This document shows, one piece after another, positions 16,932 through 27,071 of a stretch of DNA of 64,000 bases (positions are counted from its first letter, which is position 1; each line of letters starts with the position of its first letter). A program made the translations under genes and the position numbers. Origin of the DNA: Nonomuraea glycinis (lineage in GTDB: Bacteria > Actinomycetota > Actinomycetes > Streptosporangiales > Streptosporangiaceae). Location of the stretch: assembly GCF_014646515.1 (NCBI RefSeq), contig NZ_BMNK01000020.1, positions 124,001 to 188,000 of the forward strand, in the 5' to 3' direction. A model generated the notes under the pieces. It was not told where the DNA came from, did no database searches, and saw only the letters and a program-made list of their open reading frames with translations.

Positions 16932-17098
16932 CGGCCCCAGGTTAGGCGACGGGCCGAGGAGGTCACCGGTCCGGGTTGGGTGATGGGCCAGGGAGGTCAC
17001 CGGTCCGGGTTGGGTGATGGGCCAGGGAGGTCACCGGTCCAGGTTGGGCGGTGGGCCGGGAAGATCGCGGACCCCGGGTTGGGGGACCGGGCGGGGGA
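16926..17098. repeat. 34-bp tandem repeat, about 5 copies
   Basis: Copies at 16961-16994 and 16995-17028 are identical (GGTCACCGGTCCGGGTTGGG and on). Copies at 16926-16960, 17029-17062 and 17063-17098 are diverged. The first copy contains the start codon and the -10 of the kinase gene, so the array repeats a 5' gene end. It fills most of the gap to the CoA-transferase. Confidence 0.85.
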
Positions 17099-17140
17099 GA
17101 CTGAAAGAATGGCCGTTTCGGACCATTCTGGAGGTCGATC

Positions 17141-18298
17141 TTGCTCGGACCGCTGGGTGACATCGTGGTGCTCGATCTGTCCAGGGCCCTGGCGGGCCCG
17201 CATGCGACGCAGATGCTCGGGGATCTGGGCGCGCGGGTCATCAAGGTGGAGCATCCGGACGGGGGAGACGAGTCGCGGGGCTGGGGACCCCCCTTCGTAG
17301 GCCCAGATCACGAAATATCGACCTATTTCCTTGCGGCTAATCGCAACAAACAATCCATCGCCGTCGATCTGAAGTCCCCCGAGGGCAAGGAGCTCATCGA
17401 GCGGCTGGTGGCCCAGAGCGACGTGCTGGTGGAGAACTTCCGCACCGGCGTGCTCGACCGCCTCGGCTTCCCGGTCGCACGATTGCACGAGCTCAACCCC
17501 CGGCTGGTCGTCCTGTCGATCACCGGGTTCGGCCACGACGGCCCCGAGGGCGGCCGGCCGGGCTACGACCAGATCGCCCAGGGGGAGGCCGGTCTGATGT
17601 CGCTGACCGGCCCGTCCCGCGACGAGCCCTACCGGGTCGGCGCCTCCGTCGCCGACCTGCTCGCCGGCATCCACGGCGCCTACGGCGTGGTCGCCGCCCT
17701 GTACGAGCGCGAACGTACGGGCAAGGGCCGGGTCGTACGGACGTCCCTGCTGGCGGCGGTCACCGGCGTGCACTCCTACCACGGCACCGCCTGGACCGTG
17801 GGCGGGCAGGTCCCCGGCGCCAACGGCAACCACCACGCCTCGATCGCCCCTTATGGCGCTTTCCGGTGCGCGGACGGGATGCTACAGATCGCCGCCGCGA
17901 ATGAGGTCCAATGGAAGAAAGTAGCCTCGCTACTCGACATTGACCCGCATATAGCGAAATATGCGACCAACAGGGAGAGATTCGCGCACCGGGATGAGCT
18001 GATCGCCGACATGGAGAAGGCCCTGGCCGCCCACGACCGGGCCCACTGGCTGGCCAGGCTCGGGGAGGCCGGAGTCCCGGCAGGCGCGATCCGCTCACTC
18101 GACGAGGTCTACGCCTGGGAACAGACCCGCTCCCAGGGGCTGCTGGTCGAGGTGGACCACCCGGTGCTCGGCACGATCGAGCTGCCAGGGCCACCGCTGC
18201 GCTTCGACGGCCTCACGGGCATGACGCACACCGCGCCGCCCGCGCTCGGCCAGCATGACGGCGACGTGCTCCGCTGGCTCGAAGAACGAGAGCGATGA
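17141..18298 (+). CDS. CaiB/BaiF class III CoA-transferase
   Basis: A 385-aa formyl-CoA transferase-type enzyme that moves CoA between carboxylic acids. Visible marks are LDLSRALAGPHATQMLGDLG, the VKVEHP-like IKVEHPDGGD, the VDLKSPEG loop and the catalytic aspartate D143 in GRPGYDQIAQGEAG. Length is typical. The start is a TTG at 17141 with GGAGG 6 nt upstream; no other start fits as well. The carboxyltransferase gene follows after 70 bp on the same strand, suggesting joint acyl-CoA metabolism. The acid substrate is unknown. Confidence 0.88.
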   Translation: MLGPLGDIVVLDLSRALAGPHATQMLGDLGARVIKVEHPDGGDESRGWGPPFVGPDHEISTYFLAANRNKQSIAVDLKSPEGKELIERLVAQSDVLVENFRTGVLDRLGFPVARLHELNPRLVVLSITGFGHDGPEGGRPGYDQIAQGEAGLMSLTGPSRDEPYRVGASVADLLAGIHGAYGVVAALYERERTGKGRVVRTSLLAAVTGVHSYHGTAWTVGGQVPGANGNHHASIAPYGAFRCADGMLQIAAANEVQWKKVASLLDIDPHIAKYATNRERFAHRDELIADMEKALAAHDRAHWLARLGEAGVPAGAIRSLDEVYAWEQTRSQGLLVEVDHPVLGTIELPGPPLRFDGLTGMTHTAPPALGQHDGDVLRWLEERER

Positions 18299-18368
18299 TC
18301 GGGTTTCGCGGGCATCGGTCGGCGCTCTCGTGCGTCACCATGGGATCACCGGTGGACGAGAAGGAGCG

Positions 18369-19859
18369 ATGGTGAGCCGTCCGGACGCGCGTACGTTGAT
18401 CGAAACGGTCCTCGACGGGGGCTCGTGGACATCGTGGGACGCGCCGCCCGCCGACCCGGCCGAGCCGGGCTCCTCCTATGCCGAGGAGCTGGCCGCGGCC
18501 CGGGTCAAGTCCGGCTACGACGAGGCGGTCGTCACCGGCGAGGGGCTGCTGGGCGGGCGCAGGGTGGCCGTGGTGGCCTGCGAGTTCTCCTTCATGGCCG
18601 GGTCGATCGGGCTGGCGGCGGCCGAGCGGATGGTCTCCGCGATCGAGCGGGCCACCCGTGAGCGGCTGCCGCTGCTGGCCGCGCCCGCCTCGGGCGGCAC
18701 CAGGATGCAGGAAGGCGCGCTCGCCTTCGTACAGATGATCAAAATCACGGTGGCGGTGCAGGCGCACCGGACCGCGGGCCTGCCGTTCCTGGTCTATCTG
18801 CGGCACCCGACCACCGGCGGGGTGTTCGCGTCGTGGGGCTCGCTCGGGCACGTCACGGCGGCCGAGCCGGGCGCGCTCATCGGGTTCGTGGGGCCGAGGG
18901 TGTTCGAGTCGCTGCACGGCTACCCGTTCCCCGAGCACGTCCAGGTGGCCGAGAACCTGCACGAGCACGGGCTGATCGACGCGGTGGTGGCGGCCGACGA
19001 CGCGCGGGACGCCGCGATCGGCGCCCTGTCCGTGCTGGCCGACGACGGGACGCGGGTCGTGGCCGGACCGGCGCCGCAGGAGGATCTGCGGCCGGTCGAG
19101 GCGTGGGAGGCGATCACCCGCTCGCGCCGCGACGACCGGCCGGGCGTACGGACGTTGCTCAAGCTTGCCGCCACCGACGTGACGCCGCTCAGCGGCAGCG
19201 GCGCGGGGGAGAACGAGCCCAGTCTGCTGCTGGCTCTGGCCAGGTTCGGCTCGGCTCCGGCCGTGGTGCTGGGCCAGGACAGGCGCAGGCAGCGGGCCAA
19301 CGCGCCGCTCGGGCCCGCAGGGCTGCGGGTGGCCAGGCGGGGCATGCGGCTGGCCGCCGACCTGGGGTTGCCGCTGGTCACGGTGATCGACACGGCGGGG
19401 GCGGCGCTGTCGAAGTCCGCTGAGGAGGGCGGACTGTCCGGGGAGATCGCCCGCTCCCTGGCCGAGCTGGTCACCCTCGACGCGCCGACGGTCTGCCTGC
19501 TGCTCGGCGAGGGCGCGGGCGGGGCCGCGCTGGCGCTGCTGCCGGCCGACCGGGTGCTGTGCGCGCAGCACGCGTGGCTGTCGCCGCTGCCGCCCGAGGG
19601 CGCCTCGGCGATCCTCTACCGCAGCGTGGACTTCGCGCCCGAGATCGCCCAGGCGCAGCGCATCCGCGCCACCGACCTGCGCCACGACGGCATCGTCGAC
19701 CGGGTCGTCCCCGAGGTGCCCGACGCCGCCTACGAGCAGCGGGCGTTCTGCGAGCGGGTGGGCCGGGCGCTGGAGTACGAGATCGCCGGCCTGCTGCGGC
19801 AGCCACCGGCGGACCGCCTGACCGCCCGCCTGTCCCGCTACCGCCACCTGGGCGGCTAG
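18369..19859 (+). CDS. Acyl-CoA carboxylase carboxyltransferase, beta-alpha fused
   Basis: A 496-aa carboxyltransferase containing both crotonase-type halves. The N-half has ASGGTRMQEGALAFVQM and RHPTTGGVFASWGSLGH (AccD-like) and the C-half has VTVIDTAGA, EEGGLSGEIARSLAEL and LLGEGAGGAALALLPADRV (AccA-like). No zinc-ribbon cysteines precede the first half. Start at ATG 18369 with GAAGGAG upstream. It transfers the carboxyl from carboxybiotin to an acyl-CoA and needs separate biotin carboxylase and carrier subunits, which are not in this window. Follows the CoA-transferase, probably co-transcribed. Confidence 0.85.
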   Translation: MVSRPDARTLIETVLDGGSWTSWDAPPADPAEPGSSYAEELAAARVKSGYDEAVVTGEGLLGGRRVAVVACEFSFMAGSIGLAAAERMVSAIERATRERLPLLAAPASGGTRMQEGALAFVQMIKITVAVQAHRTAGLPFLVYLRHPTTGGVFASWGSLGHVTAAEPGALIGFVGPRVFESLHGYPFPEHVQVAENLHEHGLIDAVVAADDARDAAIGALSVLADDGTRVVAGPAPQEDLRPVEAWEAITRSRRDDRPGVRTLLKLAATDVTPLSGSGAGENEPSLLLALARFGSAPAVVLGQDRRRQRANAPLGPAGLRVARRGMRLAADLGLPLVTVIDTAGAALSKSAEEGGLSGEIARSLAELVTLDAPTVCLLLGEGAGGAALALLPADRVLCAQHAWLSPLPPEGASAILYRSVDFAPEIAQAQRIRATDLRHDGIVDRVVPEVPDAAYEQRAFCERVGRALEYEIAGLLRQPPADRLTARLSRYRHLGG

Positions 19860-19906
19860 AAACCGAGGCCCGCCCGCCCCGGACCAGGGGCTCCGGATCC
19901 GTTAGA

Positions 19907-20037
19907 CCCGGATCAGAGGACCCGGATCAAGGGACCGGGGTGCGTCTGACCCGGATCAAGGGACCGGGGTGCGTCTGACCCGGATCAAGGGACCCGGGGT
20001 GCGTCCGATCCCGATCAAGGGACCGGGATGCGTTCGA
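19907..20037. repeat. 29-bp tandem repeat derived from a gene 3' end
   Basis: Units of 29-30 bp at 19921-19949, 19950-19978 and 19979-20008, with a partial copy before 19921. The copy at 20009-20037 is the real 3' end of the minus-strand gene at 20015, including its TGA. On the minus strand each unit re-reads PVP then stop. The array spans most of the convergent gap behind the carboxyltransferase. Confidence 0.85.
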
Positions 20038-20407
20038 TGCGGATCGAGAAGACCTCCTCGCGCGGCACGACGACCTCGTAGGCGCCGTGGTCCACCATCC
20101 AGTAGCCGAGCGCCTCCGCCTTCATCCCGCTGTGGCCGGTGTAGGCGATGTGCAGGCCGTCCTCGTCCTCGTCCAGCACCACGCACGGCTCGCCGCCGAA
20201 CGCGCCGACGGTGCGGATCAGCACCAGCCACTCCAGCTCAGGATGGGCGACGGTACGCCGCCAGTAGCCGGACGCGGACTCGAAGCCGTCCAACTCCTCC
20301 TCGCTGAACAGCACCACCTGGTCGTCGGGGCCGAGCGCGGCGGGGAACGTACGCTCGCCGAGCCGGGCGACGAAGCCGGAGGCGACGGGGGTGATCTCGT
20401 CGCTCAT
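20015..20407 (-). CDS. Hypothetical acidic protein (second of coupled pair)
   Basis: A 130-aa soluble, strongly acidic protein I do not recognise. It has an FSEEELDGFESASGYWRR segment and a central LVLIRTVGAFGGEPCVVLDEDEDG strand-rich part; no signal peptide and no membrane helix. ATG at 20407 overlaps the stop of the preceding gene (ATGA). The acidity and the coupling to the 148-aa protein would suit an immunity- or inhibitor-type partner, but nothing proves that. Its 3' end has been re-copied in the downstream tandem array. Confidence 0.65.
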   Translation of the reverse strand: MSDEITPVASGFVARLGERTFPAALGPDDQVVLFSEEELDGFESASGYWRRTVAHPELEWLVLIRTVGAFGGEPCVVLDEDEDGLHIAYTGHSGMKAEALGYWMVDHGAYEVVVPREEVFSIRIERIPVP

Positions 20408-20850
20408 GCCGCGGGCCGCCAGGTCAGCCCGTCGTAGTCGGCGAACGGCCGCTCGCCCTCGCCGGTGATGTGCACGATCTGCGCCCCTGCCGGGATCGGC
20501 GTCGGAATGGTGTGGAACTGCGGCACCACATGCTCGCGCGAGGTGGTGAACCCGTTGCCGGCGAAGGGGGGCGTGTCGCTCCAGTCGCCGCCCATGTGCG
20601 GGCCGTACGGCACGGCGTAGTCGTCGATCTCGCGCGCGTTCCAGCGCATGACGTAAAGCTCGGGCACCTCGCCGGTCAGCTCCGAGCCGTCGAACGACAG
20701 GTCTAACCCGGAGAAGAGCTGCGCGGGCGTGGTCAGCCTGGCGCAGTCCTGCACACGGTAGACATATCCGGATATGACGGTGCGCTTGCCCGACAGGTAG
20801 GGCACGAGCAGACGCGGCGGGACCACCTTCTGCATCTGCGTTCCACTCAC
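20404..20850 (-). CDS. Hypothetical protein (first of coupled pair)
   Basis: A 148-aa protein of unknown family. It begins near KVVPPRLLVPYLSGKRTVIS and contains GYVYRVQDCARL, MRWNAREIDDYAVPYGPH and an aromatic/proline-rich C-terminal half. I place the start at GTG 20850, since TAAAGT lies at -13 to -8 (leaderless); GTG 20859 is an alternative. No signal peptide. It overlaps the 130-aa acidic protein by 4 nt and follows the nitrilase stop by about 10 bp, so the three may be one transcript. An enzyme or toxin identity cannot be assigned. Confidence 0.6.
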   Translation of the reverse strand: MSGTQMQKVVPPRLLVPYLSGKRTVISGYVYRVQDCARLTTPAQLFSGLDLSFDGSELTGEVPELYVMRWNAREIDDYAVPYGPHMGGDWSDTPPFAGNGFTTSREHVVPQFHTIPTPIPAGAQIVHITGEGERPFADYDGLTWRPAA

Positions 20851-20860
20851 GATGTCCACT

Positions 20861-21652
20861 TTACGATCTCGTGACGCCGAGGACCCGATGTTCAAGGCAC
20901 GGCAAGGTCGCTCTGATCGGGGCGGTCGCCTCCTGGTCCAGCTCCACCACCTGCACGCCCGGTGTGGCGCCGAGGTCGGCCCTGACCACACCCAGCGGGT
21001 CGATCAGCATGCTGTGGCCGACCCCGTAGCCGTCGGTGGCCTCGGCCGGGTTGGGGGCCTGGCCGACGGCGGCGGTCCACATCGTGTTCTCCAGCGCTCT
21101 GGCACGTGCCAAGGTGACCCAGTGGTCCTCCTTGAGCGGGCCCGAGCCCCAGGCGGCGATGACGGCGAACATCTCGGCGCCCCGGTCGACCAGCGCCCTG
21201 GTCAGCTCGGGGAAGCGGACGTCGTAGCAGATGACCAGCCCGACGCGGATCCCGGCGAGCTCCACCACGGTGGGCTCGGCGCCCGGGGCGACCAGCTCGG
21301 ACTCCTTCGCGCCGAAGGAGTCGAACAGGTGGATCTTGCGGTAGACGCCCTTGATCGCGCCGTCGCGGTCGATGGCGACGGCGGTGTTGTACACCCGCCC
21401 TTCGCCCGGCTCGAACGTCCCGGCGATCACCGCGAGGCCGTGCTCCCTGGCCGCCTCGGACACACCCGAGACGAACGGCCCGTCGAGCGGCTCGGCCAGC
21501 TCGGAGATGCGTCTGCCGTAGCGGGTGAGTGTCGCCTCGGGGAAGATCGCGAGGTCCGCGCCCTCGGCTCTGGCCAGAGCTTCGCGGACCCTTGTCAGGT
21601 TGGCCACCGGGTCAGGTGACACCGGGATCTGGCAGAGGGCGATTCTCGTCAC
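20861..21652 (-). CDS. Carbon-nitrogen hydrolase, omega-amidase-like (nitrilase superfamily)
   Basis: A 263-aa nitrilase-fold amidase with the complete triad E39 (FPEA), K106 (YRKIHLF) and C142 (ICYDVRFPE). The LFDSFGAKES stretch and length resemble Nit2/omega-amidase, which hydrolyses alpha-ketoglutaramate or alpha-ketosuccinamate. Start GTG at 21652, with TAGAGT exactly at -12 to -7, so a leaderless transcript is likely. The promoter lies within the 3' end of the DUF418 gene. A glutamine-transaminase-K-like aminotransferase lies 1 kb away, which supports the omega-amidase reading but does not prove it. Confidence 0.8.
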   Translation of the reverse strand: MTRIALCQIPVSPDPVANLTRVREALARAEGADLAIFPEATLTRYGRRISELAEPLDGPFVSGVSEAAREHGLAVIAGTFEPGEGRVYNTAVAIDRDGAIKGVYRKIHLFDSFGAKESELVAPGAEPTVVELAGIRVGLVICYDVRFPELTRALVDRGAEMFAVIAAWGSGPLKEDHWVTLARARALENTMWTAAVGQAPNPAEATDGYGVGHSMLIDPLGVVRADLGATPGVQVVELDQEATAPIRATLPCLEHRVLGVTRS

Positions 21653-22589
21653 GGCCCGACTCTAACCGGTTCGGCACGTACCGAAACCACGTCAGGCATC
21701 GCCAGATCCACTCAAGCGGTCCATACCTGTAGCGCCCCAGCCACCACCTGCTGAAAAGCACCTGTACGGCGAGCGTGCCGGCCGTCACCGCGATCACCGA
21801 CCAGCGGGTCAGATCGGTGTCGAGCAGAGGGGTGGCCAGAAAAATGATCAGCGTGCCGGAGATGTAGTTGGTCAGCGCCATCTTGCCCAGCGGCTCCAGC
21901 AGGGCCGACAGCCACGGCCGCAGCGCCAGCAGCAGCCCGGTCGAGTAGGCGGCGGCCCCGGCGACGGCGGCGGCCAGGTAGATGCTCCAGTCGCCGGTGG
22001 ACACCCAGGCGACGACGAGCACCGCGCCGGCCACCGCGCTCACCGCGAACGCGGGCGCCAGCAGCCGCCGGGACGGCTCCAGCCGCATGAGCCCCATGCC
22101 GATCAGGAACGCGGCGGGGATGAGCAGCGGGCCGGTGGGGACGATCGAGGGCAGGCCCAGGGGCAGGCTCCCGCCGTCGTTGGCCACGCTCCACCCGAGC
22201 AGCGCCAGGCCGAGCACCAGCACCGGGACGCCGCCGGGCAGGAACGACGCGGGCACGAGCACCAGCGCGCCGAAGAACGCGTAGTCGATCAGCACCTCGC
22301 CGGTGTACCAGCTGTGCTGGATCAGCCCGAAGACCATCAGCCAGAACAGCCGCCGCAGCAGCACCCCTCGATCGGCCCCCTGCAGGAACAGCACGAAGCT
22401 GATGCCGAACAGCAGCGAGAAGATCGGGTAGAAGCGGCTCTGGAGGAGGGTGTCGATCGTCCAGTCGATGCCGGTGGCCGGCTCGTGGCGGGCGTGCTGC
22501 CAAGTGTTGACCAGCATGATCCCGCCCACCGCGAAGCCGCGAAGGGCGTCCAGCTCACGAATACGCGTCCGAGTGCTCAGGGAAACCAC
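21612..22589 (-). CDS. DUF418-type polytopic membrane protein
   Basis: A 325-aa integral membrane protein. The opening RELDALRGFAVGGIMLVN is the usual start of DUF418/YeiB-like and acyltransferase-related membrane proteins. About eight hydrophobic helices follow, and the C-terminal PLGKMALTNYISGT segment matches DUF418. It overlaps the start of the nitrilase gene by 41 bp, so the nitrilase promoter is inside this coding region. Divergent from the aminotransferase at 22646. Transport or acyl-transfer roles have been proposed for the family; function here is unknown. Confidence 0.8.
   Translation of the reverse strand: MVSLSTRTRIRELDALRGFAVGGIMLVNTWQHARHEPATGIDWTIDTLLQSRFYPIFSLLFGISFVLFLQGADRGVLLRRLFWLMVFGLIQHSWYTGEVLIDYAFFGALVLVPASFLPGGVPVLVLGLALLGWSVANDGGSLPLGLPSIVPTGPLLIPAAFLIGMGLMRLEPSRRLLAPAFAVSAVAGAVLVVAWVSTGDWSIYLAAAVAGAAAYSTGLLLALRPWLSALLEPLGKMALTNYISGTLIIFLATPLLDTDLTRWSVIAVTAGTLAVQVLFSRWWLGRYRYGPLEWIWRCLTWFRYVPNRLESGRDENRPLPDPGVT
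21659..21686 (-). promoter_or_regulatory. Leaderless -10 and cluster-like palindrome before the nitrilase
   Basis: On the minus strand TTTCGGTACGTGCCGAAC (21669-21686) lies just upstream of TAGAGT (21659-21664), itself 6 nt before the GTG. It fits the palindrome found in the propeller cluster at 13-14 of its 18 positions. It also codes for the end of the DUF418 protein, so it may be partly coincidental. Confidence 0.4.
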
Positions 22590-22645
22590 CTTACGAGCTG
22601 ACCTGCGGTCGGAAGATCACCGGCCGGGCCCACTAGTGTGAACAT

Positions 22646-23808
<1,163 letters not shown>

Positions 23809-23812
<4 letters not shown>

Positions 23813-24915
23813 GTCTCGTCCGACAGGTCGGCGATCGCCGCCACCGGGCCGCCTCCCGAGGGGCCCTGGTGCACGGCGGCGACCGAGACGAACACCGCCG
23901 GGTCGCCGGTGACGGCCGCCGCCACGCCGCCCACCGTTGCCTTGATCTGGCGGTGCCAGTGCACGTCGGAGTCGTCGAGCATGATGTTGCGCCGGCCCCT
24001 GACCCGGCCCGACGGGTCCGCCTCGCACTTCATGAAGACGTTCACCAGCCGGCCGCCCAGGTCGGAGTGGTGCGGGCGGTCGGGCAGCGGCAGGCCGGCG
24101 TCGCGGATCGCCTCCCAGATGCCGTCGGCGTCCAGGGCGTCGCGCATCACGCTGTGGCCGATGCGATAGCGGCCGCCGATGCCGCGTACGTTGCCCACCA
24201 GCACGATCTGCGCCCGGTCCAGCTCCACGCCGGAGGAGCAGGACGCCACCGACGAGTACAGCGACAGGTCCTTGTGGATCTGGTCCGCCGACGGCATGTC
24301 GATCTCACCCAGTGCCACCGCGACGCCGAGCGCGGTGGTGGAGTTGGACAGGTCCATCGACGGCCCGGTCTCCTCGATGGCGGTGTCCTGGCCACGGCTC
24401 TTGGCGTCGGTGATGGTGGACAGCGTGAGCAGCGGCGTCTTGGTCTGCACGTAGTGGACGTCGCGCGGGTCGTCGATGCCGGCGATCTTCATGGCCTCGC
24501 GCACCCCGGCCGCGACCTTCTCCACCATGGCGGGCCGGCCGATGTCCTCCGGCAGGATCACCTCGCTCATCGCCACCCCGACCGACACGCGCGGCTCGTC
24601 GGAGGCGACGCTGCGCGCGGGGTCCACGGTGGCGAAGATGGTGGCGTGCGGGCTCAGCACCCCGTCGGTCCCGCCGGACCACACCAGAGGTACGGTCTCC
24701 GGCGCGGGATGCCCCTTGGCGGCCAGCACGTCGCGGAAGGACCGGTCGGCCAGGATGCGGGTGTAGTCGTTCACGCCGCCGTTGCCTTCGGTCTTGCCGA
24801 CCACGGCGAGGACCCGGTGGGCCTCGATCACCCCGTCGTCGATGAGTCGCGCCAGCCCTGAGGCGTCCGTGACGCTCTCGATCGGCACCTTGACCACTTC
24901 AATCGGATCCGGCAT
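23809..24915 (-). CDS. Ring-opening amidohydrolase (barbiturase/cyanuric acid hydrolase family)
   Basis: A 368-aa member of the AtzD/barbiturase fold, which has three repeated domains each giving a Lys-Ser catalytic or binding dyad. Visible marks are VVGKTEGNGGVNDYTR with a following LVWSGGTDGVL, a second VQTKTPLLT ... ETGPSMDLSNSTTALGVAVALGE, and a third HWHRQIKATVGGVAAAV ... VHQGPSGGGPVAAI. Start ATG 24915 after GAAGGGGCGG. Family members open cyanuric acid or barbiturate rings; the latter is part of oxidative pyrimidine breakdown. No uracil oxidase or ureidomalonase is beside it, so which substrate it uses is open. It overlaps the aminotransferase end by 4 bp convergently. Confidence 0.85.
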
Positions 24916-25042
24916 CTTCCGCCCCTTCGTACCCACTGGCTCACCGTGATCGGCATACCCGGCCTCACGCTACTGACGCCGGAAACCGGCTTTCACCGGC
25001 AATGTCTGCCAACGTGGGCGGTGCCGGCAGTAGTGTCGCGGT

Positions 25043-25711
25043 GTGATTCGCAAAGCAGTCGTGAACGGGATCATGCTTACCTTCCGCGAGGAAGGGGATC
25101 CGGTCGCGCCGGCGCTGGTGCTGCTGCACGGGCGGACCGCCGACCACAACGACTGGAACGGCTTCACCCAGCACTTCGCGGTCCGCCACCACGTGATCGT
25201 GCCCGATCTGCGCGGCCACGGCGCCAGCAGTCATCCGGGCGACTACCCGATCCCGGCCATGGCCGACGACATCGCCGCCCTCCTCACCCAGCTCGACGTC
25301 GAGCGCGCCACGCTGGTGGGTCACTCGCTGGGCGGCGCGGTCGCCTACCACCTGGCCATCCGGCATCCCGGCCTGGTCCAGCGGCTGGTGCTGGAGGACG
25401 CGGTCCCGCCGGAGCCCCTGCAGGGCCGTGAGCCCGTGGTGGAGGACGACTCCACCGGCTTCGACTGGCGCATGGTGCACGACACCGAGCGGCAGTTCCG
25501 CGAGCCGGACCCGGCCTGGGCGGCGGGCCTGGCGGCCATCTCGGCGCCGACCCTGGTGCTGTCGGGCGGCCGGGCCAGTCACCTCGACGCCGGCCTCCTG
25601 GCCGAGCGCATCCCCGGGGCCAAGCTGGTCACCATCGAGGCCGGCCACCTGATCCACGCCACCGAGCGCATGGCGTTCATGCAGGCGGTGGACGACTTCC
25701 TGGACAGTTAG
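25043..25711 (+). CDS. Alpha/beta hydrolase
   Basis: A 222-aa alpha/beta-hydrolase fold protein. HGRTADHNDW forms the oxyanion region, PDLRGHG follows, the nucleophile elbow is GHSLGG (Ser about 96), and the final histidine is in IEAGHLIHAT. It is shorter than most (about 260-300 aa), lacking much of the cap domain. GTG at 25043 with TAGTGT exactly at -12 to -7, so leaderless. Divergent from the ring-opening amidohydrolase across 127 bp. Esterase or amidase activity is likely; the substrate is unknown. Confidence 0.85.
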   Translation: MIRKAVVNGIMLTFREEGDPVAPALVLLHGRTADHNDWNGFTQHFAVRHHVIVPDLRGHGASSHPGDYPIPAMADDIAALLTQLDVERATLVGHSLGGAVAYHLAIRHPGLVQRLVLEDAVPPEPLQGREPVVEDDSTGFDWRMVHDTERQFREPDPAWAAGLAAISAPTLVLSGGRASHLDAGLLAERIPGAKLVTIEAGHLIHATERMAFMQAVDDFLDS

Positions 25712-25838
25712 CCGGACCGCCCACAGGATCTTGTCCGGGTGGTTTCCGGTTGAGGTCCCGGTGAACGAGGTAGATGGCTACCGGTCCGTTTCGTCCTTGA
25801 TGGACGGTGTGACCGAAATGTCATAATGATCGGCCAAG

Positions 25839-26933
25839 GTGGGAAGAGTGGCAACGAAGCTCGGCGAGCACATGCGGGAACGGGTGAGGTCGTTCGGGCT
25901 GGTGGCCCCCTCGATCGCGCAGGCCGCCGTGGGCTCGGGGCTGGCGTGGCTGGTTGCCACCCAGGTGCTCGGCCACACGCGCCCCTTCTTCGCGCCGATC
26001 GCCGTGCTGATCAGCGTCGGCATCGGGCTCGGCCAGCGGCTGCGCAGGGTCGCCGAGCTGGTGGTGGGCGTCGGCCTTGGGGTGGGGGTCGGTGACCTGC
26101 TGGTCACCTGGATCGGCTCAGGCGCCTGGCAGATCGCCCTGGTGGTGGCGCTGGCGATGGTCACCGCCGTGCTCCTGGACAGCGGAGCGCTGTTCGTGGC
26201 ACAGGTGGCCTCCTCCGCCGTACTGGTCGTGGCGGTGCTGCCGGGCGACCATGCGGGCGGGTTCGACCGGATGCTCGACGCGTTCACCGGCGGCCTCATC
26301 GGCCTCGCGGCGGTGGCGCTGATGCCCGCCAGCCCCCTGACCCTCGCCGCCAAGCACGCCTCCGGGGTGCTCGACGCCCTGTCCACGGCGCTGGAACAGG
26401 CCGCCGAGGCGATCGAGAAGCGCGACGCCGACCTGGCCGCCGAGGCGCTGGAGGAGGCGCGCGGCACCCAGGTGGCGGTCGAGGAGTTCGAGCAGGCGCT
26501 GGAGACCAGCAAGGAGATCATCATGATCTCGCCGATGCACTGGCATCGCCGGGCCAGGCTGGCCAGGTACGAGACGGCGGCCGAACCGGTGGACCACGCG
26601 CTCAGGAACGTCCGCGTGCTCGCCCGCAGGACGCTGGCCGCGCTGGGTGAGATGCACCCGCCGCCGCGGGCGCTGGCCGACGCGATGCGCGAGGTGTCGG
26701 AGGCGGCGCTGCTCCTCCAGCTCGAACTGGCGGCGGGCCGCGAGCCCGTCCTCGCCAGGCAGGCCCTGATCGCGGTGGCGAACCGGGAACGGCCCGAGCA
26801 GCTCGGCTTCTCCGCCGCCGTGATCCTGGCGCAGCTCCGGTCGATCGTCGTCGACCTGCTCAGAGCCACCGGCGCCGGCCACGAGGAGGCGGACACCGCC
26901 CTGCCCCCGGTGGACGACCCGTCACCGGGCTGA
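25839..26933 (+). CDS. FUSC/aromatic-acid-exporter-like membrane protein
   Basis: A 364-aa protein with an N-terminal half of about six membrane helices (residues 20-170, glycine- and valine-rich) and a C-terminal cytoplasmic alpha-helical half rich in Ala, Glu and Arg (EKRDADLAAEALEEA...). That two-part layout and the PFFAPIAVLISVGIGLGQRLRRVAELVVGVGLG segment are typical of FUSC/ArAE (DUF2955-like) proteins. GTG 25839 is used; GTG 25848 is an alternative. A CATAAT box lies 11 nt upstream. Export of small aromatic compounds is the family's known or proposed role. Confidence 0.75.
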   Translation: MGRVATKLGEHMRERVRSFGLVAPSIAQAAVGSGLAWLVATQVLGHTRPFFAPIAVLISVGIGLGQRLRRVAELVVGVGLGVGVGDLLVTWIGSGAWQIALVVALAMVTAVLLDSGALFVAQVASSAVLVVAVLPGDHAGGFDRMLDAFTGGLIGLAAVALMPASPLTLAAKHASGVLDALSTALEQAAEAIEKRDADLAAEALEEARGTQVAVEEFEQALETSKEIIMISPMHWHRRARLARYETAAEPVDHALRNVRVLARRTLAALGEMHPPPRALADAMREVSEAALLLQLELAAGREPVLARQALIAVANRERPEQLGFSAAVILAQLRSIVVDLLRATGAGHEEADTALPPVDDPSPG

Positions 26934-27071
26934 CGGACGAACCCCCCGCGGGCCGGGCCGCTCCACACGCTCACTCGCCTCGCCCCGGCCGACGCGTCAG
27001 CAGGGCCGTGATTCGGTCGGCGAGTGTCGGGTAAAGGAGGCCATCACAGCCCTGACCAGGAAGGATCGCGC

